This document shows positions 42,201 through 52,088 of a stretch of DNA of 64,000 nucleotides, piece after piece. The number at the start of each line of letters is the position of its first letter. The first letter of the stretch is position 1. The position numbers and the translations under genes were made by a program. Under the pieces are notes generated by a model, which did no database searches, had not been told where the DNA came from, and was given only the letters and a program-made list of their open reading frames with translations. Location of the stretch: assembly GCA_000149265.1 (NCBI GenBank), contig CH003410.1:830963-894962 (forward strand), in the 5' to 3' direction. This DNA is from Ciona savignyi (Eukaryota; Chordata; Ascidiacea; Phlebobranchia; Cionidae).

Positions 42201-45200
42201 ATTACTTCTGCTTGTGGTCCTAGATTTAGTTTGTCTTGTCGTCGATTTCACTTCCCTTACAAGTTTGGTGGGTTTAGTGTACGGTTCACTATCGCTTTCA
42301 TCCGTGTCTATTTCGTCACTGGAGTCAACTGTCTTTCTATTGCGGTTACGCTTGGATTGGGGTGCTTTTACTGTTTTAACCCTTTTTGAACCCCTTGGAG
42401 CTGCATAATCATCATTATCGTCGTCGTCGGAGACGGGTAAACTGCTCACAGTTTCATCCAGGACTCTTGGACTCTGCTTCCTGCTGGAGATCTTCCGACG
42501 AGGAGGCTCTTCCACCTCACCGGAGCTGATCTCATTGATGCTTGGTGTGGAGGAAGATTCTGTGTTCGTCTTGCTCGTGAGAGGGCGGGATGTTCTGGCC
42601 TGCGTTGGTAAATATCAATGTTTAGTTACTTTAGGAATTTGTAAATTAAATTGGTATTGGTAAATGTTCAAAATTAATTTGCTGAGACTAAAACTAAAAC
42701 AAGGAATTGCTGAGAAAGTATATTTACAACGACGACGTGCATATCCCGTTTAAATAATTACGGAGAGATGCTTACTTTACGTAATTTTGATTTGACGTAT
42801 GTAACGTAATTCCGATGTCAGTAACTACGTATCTGAACGGAATTTCATTATTACGCCCAGCTCTAGTTTCGCTTTTTGGCTTAAAAAATCCACCTCGGCT
42901 TTTATATTAGAACCAAGAAATCATAAACCTAAAAAAATCCAAATTAGAAGCAAAAAATCATCCACCTTTTTAGCGGGTGGTTTTGCTTTTTTTGTCTCTG
43001 AAATCTTGCTCGGTTTCTGAGCGCCAAAATCAAGTGGAGAAGACTGAGAGGTTCCGGTGGATTTAAGAAAGGATTTAAAAATGTTCCTGAGTTTGTTGTA
43101 GTCTGGTGTTTCCTCGTATTCCAGATTTGATACGATGACTAAATATTTCAAAATCTCGTCTGAAAAGAAACGCCAATTAGATCAGTTTTTAGCCATTTTC
43201 TCAAGCAGTTTTGTTATTCATACCGTGTCATTAGAGGTGAAATTTTTGAATTCACAAAATGAACGACTGCAAAAGCATTTGCTCAGAATTTTTTCTTTTT
43301 AAAATCAAGAGCGAAAGTCAGAGGTTGGAAAGCTTTCATACTGAACTTTTTTTTATCATATATGTTGTTTTAAAAGGACTGTATCTTATATCCTTCTAAA
43401 CAAAAGTCTTTATTTCGGACTTGCATCCATATTTTATCTTTTAAACCTTTTTTTGCGCAATGTTTATTTCACTAGATTCTATTGTGGCATTGTACATAGG
43501 TCATACACATTTCGTTCAAACCACTGTTTCTTTTAAACCTTATTTTATGTGGTCGGTATTTGTCAGTTTTAACTCTTTCACTCCCGGCCAAATGCATTAA
43601 TTCAAACATGCTGTCCCGCAGTGTTTTTTACAATTTTTAGTCATTTTCAAATTAGCACAGTTTTTCTAAAGTTTATGCTATGATTTAATATTTAGTATGG
43701 TTGGAAAGATAATTTATCCCTCTTTTAAACAAGCTGCACATCTAAAATCTACCTCTAATAAAGAATATATTATGTAAACTTTAGTGAACACCACTTTTTA
43801 TGCAAAGAAAATTCTGCTCGACTTTGAAAAATTTGAGGTGCACTGACAAACGAAATACTCACTTATTATTGGAATGCCCAAATGATATGAAAATTGGAAT
43901 GTAGATTGTATAATAGTTTTTGTACTCAGGAAAATTCGAACTGTATTTTTATCTTTAGTAGTTTTTTTACTATTCCTAATTGAAATTGCCCTTTATTCTA
44001 ACTATATTATGAAAAATTGAACCAAAACGCATTGAAGTTTTTAGTTTTGTAGAACTAAAATAGTAAAAAGTATAAAAAAGAACAGTGAAGGAAGTGTAAA
44101 AAGGGCATACAAAAGCAAACAAACACAAATACTATATCCAATATTCTTCAAAGCAGGGCACACCGAACTAGCTAGTCTCGCCGCCTTTTTCTTTATCGTG
44201 CGCTCAGCAGTACAGCAGGCCCAGTTGGATTCATGCTTTGGTGAACACGAGCATAACCGCCTGCTGCGAAAACGTCACCAACGCTCTCCTTTTTATCTCA
44301 ACGGCACGAAATTCACAGAGCATGTAAAGAAAGACTTGCTTGACAAAAAGAGCTTCTCTGCAAGTTAACACGACTCCTATTGGCTGAGTTAGTCACGTGT
44401 AAATTCGTGTAAAATCGATAGAAATAAGAGGCGAAGCCTTGAAAAAGAAAGGCTATCACTCCTCGCATTTTTAATATTTCTCCACGATAATCACAGAGAA
44501 TAAAATATAGGGTTTCCTTGATCGAATGAGCCATAGCTGAGGTCTCTACCATTACGCATTGCGGAGAAATCGTTTTTTAGATTTGCACCCATTTATATAC
44601 AGTCGGGATGCCATGTTTTACCACCAACTCGCGATATATGGCGAGTTGGGAGGGAAAGAGTTAATTGACAGTCGCTTCGGATATAAAAAAAAAAAAAGAA
44701 AACTGACTGTTAAGCCAAGTTTGTATCAATTTAGTCAAATATACAATATTGTTTGGTTGTAAGATAATTTGTCACTGTAGCGAAAATTAGTAAAATATGT
44801 CATAAACTGTGGAAAAATTCTTTGTTTATGTAGCGCCAGGAGTTCAGTTGATTAAAAAGGCAACAGTGCAGGTTGCAACTAATTATCTCTGCCTACATGT
44901 AGCAATATTAGAAAAGTTTGAACCTGGCATGTCAGAAGGACAGGATGACTTCACAAATCGTTTGGGGTCTTTCATGGCGGCCATTTTGAGTTCCATCACT
45001 TTTTGGGCGTCGCTCAACTTCTCCTCCCAAGGGAGCTTTCCTGCCACCCAGTGGACAAGAACAAAGCCGAGAATTTCGAAATCTCCTCGGCGGGAAGGAG
45101 CTGTGGATTGAGAATTATGGAAATTTTAAATATAAAAAATAGGATATTCATGTTTATCCCAGTGATTTGGAAAACCAAGGGGGTTAACACATGGGCAATC

Positions 45201-48200
45201 GTCAGATCACCTCCCGCCCATCGTCGGGTTACCGGAGCTATTTCAGTGTGTTGTGAATGATGGACATGTTCCTTTAATTGAGTACAACCCATCAATTCGC
45301 TGGGTTCAGGCAATGTCCGTGAAGTGCCTTTCCCAAGGACACAACCGACTACCTAGTGACCAGCTTCCAAACTGTAACCTTTCGGCAGAAATATATTGCA
45401 AAATACACGAACACCAAAATTGGTAGTAGAAAACACAACTGCATGTAATCTAGCGTGAAATAGAAGAAACTGGCATCAAATAGTCAGTTCTTCAAACAAA
45501 AAGTCTACATTCACTCACCAGCTCCTTTGTGTGCATCAACGCTGGTATATTCGATGGTTCCGTTATGTGCTTTCCTTGGATCAGCCTTGTATTCCTTGTG
45601 TGTTCCCTCTATCATGTATCGAGTGGCTAAACCAAAATCCACAAGGTAAACCTGAGTGAGAAATAAGAAAAAAGTAACATTTAGTTCGGTGTGTTTTTTC
45701 TTTTCTTTTTTCTGTGCGGTTTCCATGCGGTTTCCATGCGGTTTCCATGCGGCAATACAATGCGGTAAATTTTATGTTATAAATGGGAATAAGAATCATG
45801 AAACAGAAGTATATAAACCCTAAACGAGGCTCACATTGTTTGGGTCCTTGTATCCCTGCAATATATTTGCTCCTTTAATATCGGCGTGTACATACTCCAT
45901 TGAATGCATATATTCAAGTGCATCGATCTGTGAGCGGAAATTTGTGAGGATTTAATAAACAATTCCTGACTACATTATTGGGGAAAACTAAAAGGAGGGA
46001 AAGCGAGAAGGAGAAAACTGCACACTAAAATAAATATTATGACATTAGAGTTAGTTTTAAACATGGGGTTGGAATTAGGGTTAGTTCGGGGGTGGAGATT
46101 AGTGTTTAAGGCAGGGTTTAAATTAGTTTCCCTAAGTTTAGTGTGTAGTTTCCCTCATTCCCTCCTTTTGGTGTTGCCTTATAATACTGGATACTTGAGG
46201 GCAATTTCTGGTAAAGTAATAGTCGTTAAAATTAATCAAATGGCCAAAGCTGTTTAGGTTGTTTTTAAGAGGTTTTACAATGAAACTTTATAAAAATTGT
46301 TAACCTCAACGCTTTTTTTTATTTAAAATAAAAGTAAATAAACTGTTATTTAAAAAGGTGTTAACATAAATGATTTTTATGGAGTTTCATTGCAGTTGTC
46401 AAAAATTAGCCGCATAAGAGCTTAATTCCGCAGTTAAAACAATGCTACCATTCCAACAAAAGGAATACATTTTAACCAACTGACAGAATGACTTTGGTAC
46501 GAGGAAACTTTTTTTCAACATTGACTGCACAATTTTTTATTATACTCCCTCCTTTATATATGTATAAAACCCCATGACCTCCTTTTATATATGTATATAA
46601 CCCCATGACCTCCTGTAGATATGTATATAACCCGAGAACCCCTGTATATATGTATATAACCCAAGACCCCCCTTTATATATCAAAAGTTAATATCCCACC
46701 ATAAAAATGGCGAGTTTTGCGATAGTGGTTCTCGTGAACTTCTTGTTCAATTTAAGCCAGGTTTTATGGAGGTCGGTGCCACATCTCGGCATCACCATAA
46801 ACCTCAACCCGTTGTCCCCACTTCCATGCAACCCGTGTGCAATGTACGGCGGAATCCCCACAAATGGAAGTTTCGTTTTCTTCCTCCACTTATCAACTGG
46901 AAAAATATGTTTTTTTAATATTATGTATTGAAAATTTTTAAACATTAAGGAAAATTTCTTGTACTATATTTGTCAACTACTAAAATATTAAAAAAAAACA
47001 TATTTTTAATGCATTTTTTACACTGCACAGTGTATATTACTTTTATTGTGTTATTTTGCCAAATTTATTGTAGATGTGGTTTAGATAGTCTGAGAATTTT
47101 TGTTTTCTGTTTGTGATATGTATGGGGAACATATATTGGAGAAAAAATATTGCATTTAAAAATGAATAATTTAACCTTATGTTATAAAAGTCAATGACAT
47201 ACAGCGATTAATTAAACCCAATTAAGTTGAATTGATATTGTGGTACCCCTACCAACTATTTTTCTACCCAAGATATTTTAACATCGGTGTTTTAGTTGAA
47301 CTTGTACGGTATTCTAAGTTCAAATTTTACATTTTATTACATACTAAACCAATAGTTCTACAGAAAAGGAATTATTTTAACAGAAGTAGAAATCAGGCGA
47401 CTGCTAATTATAGAATCAATATATGGAGTCTATCTATATTAATTGGAAATGGCTCAAAATATTTTTTGAATGTCTGCCTATTCGATAACTGCATATATTG
47501 TGTTGCAAAACAGTGTTGCACTTTATACAGTTATATTATAAAGTGTTATACAGTGTTGTTATACAGTGTTGTGTTATACAGTATTATACAGTGTTATACA
47601 GTATTATACAGGGTTGTTATAAAGTGTTATACAGTATTATACAGTGTTGTTATAAAGTGTTATACAGTGTTATACAGTGTTGTGTTATACAGTATTATAC
47701 AGGGTTGTTATACAGTGTTATAAAGTATTATACAGTGTTGTTATACAGTATTATACAGTGGTATACAGTGTTATGCGGTGTTTTACAGTGTTGTGTCATA
47801 CAGTTACATGATACTATTGAACAATGTTGTAATTAGGGCTGCGAATTAACAGTTAATTAAAAAAACGGTTAACTGATGTAAAAATGATCTGTCAACCGTT
47901 AACCGATTTTCTTTACACTACCATCAAATCGGCACCGCTTTTGGCAAAAACAGTTCAGGCAGCCGTAAAGGGCAGCAAAGAAATAGCGCGCGTGATTACC
48001 GGTATTATCGGGTCTTATTTATGTGTTTATTTATAGTTTTTAAACAGCACCTTAAGACACATAGTATAACTTTGATTGTAATGCGTAATATTGAGTTAAA
48101 AATCAAACAATCAGCGTCTGAATGGTTGCTTATATTACGTTGACAATCAAACAATCGACTTGTGAATGGTGCGTATATTACGTTGACAATCAAACAATCG

Positions 48201-49908
48201 ACGTGTGAATGGTTGCTTATATTACGTTAATAATGAAACAATCAACGTGTGAATGGAGTTATGTATATTTGAAGATTATTAAATCGCAATTACGCCCAAT
48301 TAAATGTGGGCGGTAAAGTAACGTTTCAAAATATGAATGAACGTGTGTGTTATATAGGTTGCGATTTTAAGGATTCTGTGCCACAAATTCTTTTTTTTAC
48401 AGTAAACACATTGTAAAAAATACCTTAATGAGTGAAAAAACCTGAGTGGTATATTTTGTATGTTGCCATTCCACATTTTTACTGTTGTCAGTCAGGTATT
48501 TCATGTCATGAAAGCGTGCGTTTTACCAACCAACGAACAGATAAAGAGTTCAAAAAAAGAAAAGGTTAAACGGTTAAAATTTGACGTGACGGTTAACCAT
48601 AAAAACGGTTAACCGTGGTTAACCGTTAATTTTTCGCAGCCCTAGTTGTAATACTTACTATCTTCGGACTTTGCAGCTCGCTGGTAGAAAGCTATCTCGC
48701 AGAATAGAGGACCATTCTTTACTGGCTCCTAAGAAAGGGACATGATTAGAGCTTTGTATGGTCATGTCCTGTTTATTACCGGGGTACAGAAAGCAGGGAT
48801 GCTAAGACAATAATCATTACCACAGCTAGTGTGTCTAAAATACAGGTTGTGATTGATGAGCAGTCTTCATTAACTATTTTATTTTTCATGGGTGTTTTCC
48901 ATACAAGAATTTTAATGTTTTATTATAATATTTTAATTTATTTTATTAAAAATGTTGCTGGCACAATTATGTAAAGTTTAGCTTTTACTTATAATGATTA
49001 TAAAGTGAAACAAACTTATTCAAACTGTTTAATTACTGTTTCTTTACTGTGTAGGCTATTTAGACCAGTATTGGTTATTTAGGTTTTTACTATGAAGGGC
49101 CTTTGACTAGTAATTAGCAGGTATTGATTTTGTGGAAACTATGTTTTAAAATGCAAATTTAACACAGTTAGGTCAGGTTTTCCAATTTAGCAATTTACAG
49201 TCGAAGCTTACTTACAACTTTTATTACGTAACCCGCATCATCTTTCACAGTAGATTTCGAAGCATCATCAGCTAAATTATAATGTTGGAATAAACAAGTT
49301 TCCCGAATCTGCATTTTTATTATTAAATTACGCTTAGTTGGTATCCTAAATTAATAATAAATTCTCGTATTTTCCCTTTTTCTTTAAAAATAATATTTAT
49401 CCTATGTTATTAATTCTGACAGTGCAGTATAACCTACCAAACAATGTTTAAACAAAGTAAAAACCAACCACTTTAGCCATTAAATGGTATAGATGTGTGA
49501 CCTTAAACAGGCATTACCCAGACCAAGTAGATTAAAAAGGATCTAAAAAACAAACCTATAGCAACTTCACTGTAGACTTGTGATATTATTACAATTTACA
49601 TTTTTTACTACATTTTTTTTAACAGGAACCACTGAATAATTGTAATACATACCAACTAAAATGGGGCCGTATGATAGTGAGACAATCGACCAGTTCCATA
49701 CAGTTAACTTAACCAATTACGGCTTTAGCTACCCGTTTTTCAATCACTGAATAAAAACATTACCAAGATAAAGAAGACCAAAGCCGCCCGATCCTATTGC
49801 GTTTCCAATCATCCATTCTTTCTTCTTGAGATCTTTTAAAACAAATCCAGGATCCAGCGCAGCACATAGTTTATGGACGGGAGGTTTTTTACCTTTTTTC
49901 GGCGGCAT
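36279..49908 (-). CDS. VRK1: Vaccinia-related kinase (VRK1/2-like) with long repeated tail
   Basis: Nuclear Ser/Thr kinase of the VRK/casein-kinase group. Exons in transcript order: 49764-49908, 49216-49271, 48659-48728, 46700-46896, 45835-45927, 45519-45651, 44924-45100, 42966-43159, 42154-42599, 41369-41524, 40389-40538, 38618-38773, 37906-38049, 36988-37082, 36279-36370; all phases join, giving 767 residues. Kinase marks: [119 protein letters not shown]. The tail after about residue 355 is Ser/Lys/Asp-rich. Exons 10-13 are repeats of about 50 residues sharing S..E.. and (I)IPGL.PK. The last exon carries a basic KRKRK signal. Human VRK1 has 396 residues, so the tail is unusually long. VRK1 versus VRK2 orthology is not settled; the gene symbol is family-level. 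Confidence 0.9.
36445..36708 (-). repeat. Family A SINE in VRK last intron
   Basis: Body and head are well preserved and the tail is degraded. Confidence 0.85.
37497..37780 (-). repeat. Family A SINE in VRK intron
   Basis: AGGATAGGATAGCATATTTATG tail region, body and head; near the exon 13 donor. Confidence 0.87.
38410..38620. repeat. Degenerate ACATACATAC repeats and exon-edge copy
   Basis: CATACATACATAC blocks separate two copies of AACAAAGAACATACTT, the second being the VRK exon 12 donor region. Confidence 0.7.
39105..39310 (+). repeat. Old family A SINE in VRK intron
   Basis: Diverged body (ATACAACACACTGCAATAAC) upstream of exon 12. Confidence 0.65.
40052..40284. mobile_element. MITE family 2 copy in VRK intron 11
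   Basis: Ends GGGTGCCTCGAAATACTATA and CCTGTAGTATTTAGAGGTAC bracket a core with AACCCAGAACTAACTTTAAC. Related pieces are at 22951-23008 and 29794-29932. Confidence 0.78.
41525..41985. repeat. 25-bp satellite, about 18 units, at VRK exon 10 acceptor
   Basis: Read on the gene strand, units are GCAACAAATAAATTTTAG followed by GCGAAAA, with a variant carrying TGTACGTTTTAG. The real acceptor GTTTTAG|GAGAAAAGCG is the last member. Units are nearly identical, suggesting recent expansion. Confidence 0.92.
43573..44660. mobile_element. piggyBac-like non-autonomous TTAA element
   Basis: CTCTTTCACTCCCGGCC at the left and the inverse of CTCTTTCCCTCCCAACTCG at the right are bounded by TTAA at 43569-43572 and 44661-44664. 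No transposase is visible; it fills most of VRK intron 7. Confidence 0.7.
45138..45390 (-). repeat. Family A SINE in VRK intron 6
   Basis: Begins within 40 bp of the VRK exon 7 acceptor; body and head inverse are present. Confidence 0.87.
45718..45752. repeat. 11-bp repeat, three units
   Basis: GGTTTCCATGC repeats in VRK intron 5. Confidence 0.8.
45987..46173. mobile_element. MITE family 1 copy in VRK intron 4
   Basis: ACTAAAAGGAGGGAAAGCGA and TTCCCTCCTTTTGGT ends with the family core. Confidence 0.78.
46548..46682. repeat. ~36-bp tandem repeat, four units
   Basis: Units of TTTATATATGTATA plus ACCCCATGACC variants lie 18 bp from the VRK exon 4 donor. Confidence 0.85.
47515..47810. repeat. 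TTATACAGTGT minisatellite
   Basis: About 25 units of 10-12 bp (TTATACAGT with GTTG or ATTA spacers) in VRK intron 3. It creates artificial Tyr/Val/Leu-rich open frames. Confidence 0.9.
47834..48644. mobile_element. 811-bp hAT-type element beside VRK exon 3 donor
   Basis: Ends TAGGGCTGCGAATTAAC and the inverse (GTTAATTTTTCGCAGCCCTA) are flanked by perfect GTTGTAAT at 47826-47833 and 48645-48652. Inside is a 58-bp repeat in three copies (48075-48255, CAATCAAACAATCGAC). No transposase frame is present. Confidence 0.88.
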
Positions 49909-50312
49909 TACATTTGCACTTATTGCCCCACCTGTCCAGGAAATGGTCTGTAAAATTTCTTCGTGCATTTTATAATATTTTGGAAAAGGAGAGACAGTAT
50001 AATTTGGAAAGAGATCATTTTGTTGTGATGTGGCATGTTATATTAGACAATTTTTTTGAAACATTTCTACATTTGAATGGGCTAGTATACTTAGTTTTTG
50101 TCGCCTTTGAGCAAGCACATTTACGAATTATATAGCAATATTGCGGGATAACAATAGGAAAATTGTTTACCATAATTGTATTTAATTTTTTTAAATTACA
50201 TGCTTAAAAATCTTGTTTAGTTCAATCAATAGACTTAATCTTAAAAATTTGCCCTGATTAGCCCAAGCCAGGCTAAAACCCATGCAAATAAATACGAGTA
50301 TGAAATTTTGCA

Positions 50313-50804
50313 TCATGCATTCTTTTCGGAAATTAATTTTTTCTCTAAGACAAACGCGTCGGAAGGTTCGATTCTTTTGTAATAATGCTCCTTTGTCTCA
50401 ACAATCTCGAAACCGAAGTGCTTGTAAAAGTTAATCGCAGAGTCATTGTTGATCTGCACGTGGAGGAAAATGCTGTTGAAGTTGCCTTGCATCTTTGCGA
50501 TCTTGAAAACGTGCTCGAGGAGCACAGACCCGATCCCGTGCCGTCGGTACATCGCCAAACACCCAAGGGTCATGATGTAAAGCCGCCGTACCCCGTCATG
50601 CACGTCCACTCTACAGCACACGGCGCCCACAACGACATCATTAAAATACGCCAATTTCGCGAGTTCACCAACTTCCAACACGTCTTTGTAGAATTTGTCG
50701 TTATACGAAACAGGGAAAATGTACTGGTTTAGTCGCTTCAGCTGCTTGATGTTGTGCTGGGTGATGGCCCCCAGTTCAATACGAACCCCTTTTATTTGAC
50801 CCAT
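50313..50804 (-). CDS. NAA50: N-alpha-acetyltransferase 50, intronless
   Basis: GNAT-fold acetyltransferase of the NatE complex, acetylating Met-starting N termini. The single exon gives 163 residues. Conserved stretches are GVRIELG, HNIKQLKRLNQYIFPVSYND (substrate loop F30-P31-V32), GELAKLAYFND, GAVCCRVD, RRLYIMTLGCLA (Y76, aligned with human Tyr73), acetyl-CoA loop RRHGIG (87-92), LHVQINNDSAINFYKHFGFE (His115, aligned with human His112) and HYYKRIEP. The human protein has a slightly longer tail. The ATG at 50804 adds three residues before the usual start. The VRK gene begins 404 bp downstream on the same strand. Its lack of introns resembles TRMT11 in this window. Confidence 0.95.
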   Translation of the reverse strand: MGQIKGVRIELGAITQHNIKQLKRLNQYIFPVSYNDKFYKDVLEVGELAKLAYFNDVVVGAVCCRVDVHDGVRRLYIMTLGCLAMYRRHGIGSVLLEHVFKIAKMQGNFNSIFLHVQINNDSAINFYKHFGFEIVETKEHYYKRIEPSDAFVLEKKLISEKNA

Positions 50805-51092
50805 GTTATGTTCAGTCCTCAGTAATTTTCTAAGAAACAGAAAAGCAATTGCTAAAACACATACACTGCATAAATCTGGTTAAAAATAAAAACAATCATT
50901 AAACTAATAAGTGTGCATGTCCTCCGCTACAAGAAGCTTAATTTACAGCTCATAATCAATTGCCTTTGGCACACAGGTAATTTGGTCTATGCTTTGCTAT
51001 AATTTTTATGTATATTAATCACAACACTACAACAATAGAACTTTGCATAGACACCATTGTAGCTAATGCTATAAAAAGGGAGAAAATAAAAA

Positions 51093-51380
51093 AGCCGATT
51101 AGCTTAGTGGTTTAGTGAATCGCATTTCAGCCGAAAGGTTGAAGGTTCGAAACTAGTCGTTAGAGAGTCGGTTGTGTCCTTGGGTAAGGCACTTAACGGA
51201 CATTGCCTAAACCTAGTGGAATGATGGATTCTACCAAATTAAAGGAACATCTCAATCATACAAAACACACTGCAATAGCTCTGGCTACCCAGTCCAGTGG
51301 GCTAGAGGTAATCTGAAGTGTGTTAACACCCCTTGCATTTTCCTATTCACGGGGATAACCATGAATATCTTATCATATTA
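51093..51380 (+). repeat. Family A SINE downstream of hAT/NAA50
   Basis: Head GATTAGCTTAGTGGTTTAGTG with box-B-like GGTTCGAAACT, body and short tail. Confidence 0.87.
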
Positions 51381-51438
51381 AAGTAAATTTAAACTCAATG
51401 AATTTTCTTTTGGTTGTTTATTATTTTAGCCATTTTAC

Positions 51439-51914
51439 ACTAAAAGGGAAATGAGGAAGTAGGGAAACTACACACTAAAATAATGATTGTTTGACTGATT
51501 GTGAAGCGTTACGGTTAGTTATGGAGTTGAAATTAATGTTTAGGGCAGGGCCCTATTGGAAAGTTCGTTTTCTGTGCGCCGGATTTTTGCGCCAACATTT
51601 TTTAACCTAAATTTTGCGCCACGCCAGCAATACTAATTTGCGCCACCATAAACAAAGTTGCATAATTTTTAATTAAAACTGTGAAATATAAAGCTTAAAA
51701 TGTCAAAAATACTGACATAAATAAAAGGCGGTGTAATCACGCCACGCCAGCATGATTTTTAGAGTTTTCTGCGCCAATACCTGAAAAAGTAGTCCGTGCG
51801 CCACGCCAGATATATCCGGCGCATCATACGAACTTTCCAGTAGGGGGGCAGGGTTAGAATTAGTTCCCATAGTTTCATTGGGCAGTTTTCCTCTGATATT
51901 TCCTTCCGTTTAGT
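51439..51914. mobile_element. MITE family 1 copy interrupted by another MITE
   Basis: Ends ACTAAAAGGGAAATGAGG and TTTCCTTCCGTTTAGT. The core is split after TTTAGGGCAGGG by the 295-bp insert at 51551-51845. Confidence 0.8.
51551..51845. mobile_element. MITE nested in MITE, 8-bp duplication GGGCAGGG
   Basis: CCCTATTGGAAAGTTCG and its inverse (CGAACTTTCCAGTAGGG) are flanked by GGGCAGGG at 51543-51550 and 51846-51853. The interior repeats GCGCCA motifs in both orientations. Confidence 0.85.
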
Positions 51915-52088
51915 GTTGTACCATTTAAAATAGATCGCAAATGGGCGGACGGAACTGATTCATTGTCTCGATGTACGTTTATGCGAGATAGGCGAGGCTG
52001 CGAATTTTCTGGGTGGTAGTCTATATACGTCACAAAGAGATTTGTTAAATCACTGGATACTGTTGAGGTAAGGGTATTGACTTTAACT

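Noticed and set aside
42136..42408. Leu/Val-rich plus-strand frame (membrane-like)
   Set aside because: Antisense of the Lys/Asp/Ser-rich VRK exon 9, which yields hydrophobic codons by complementarity.
47232..47836. Long Tyr/Val-rich open frames
   Set aside because: They are translations of the TTATACAGTGT minisatellite in overlapping frames.
50385..50732. 115-residue plus-strand frame
   Set aside because: Antisense shadow of NAA50.
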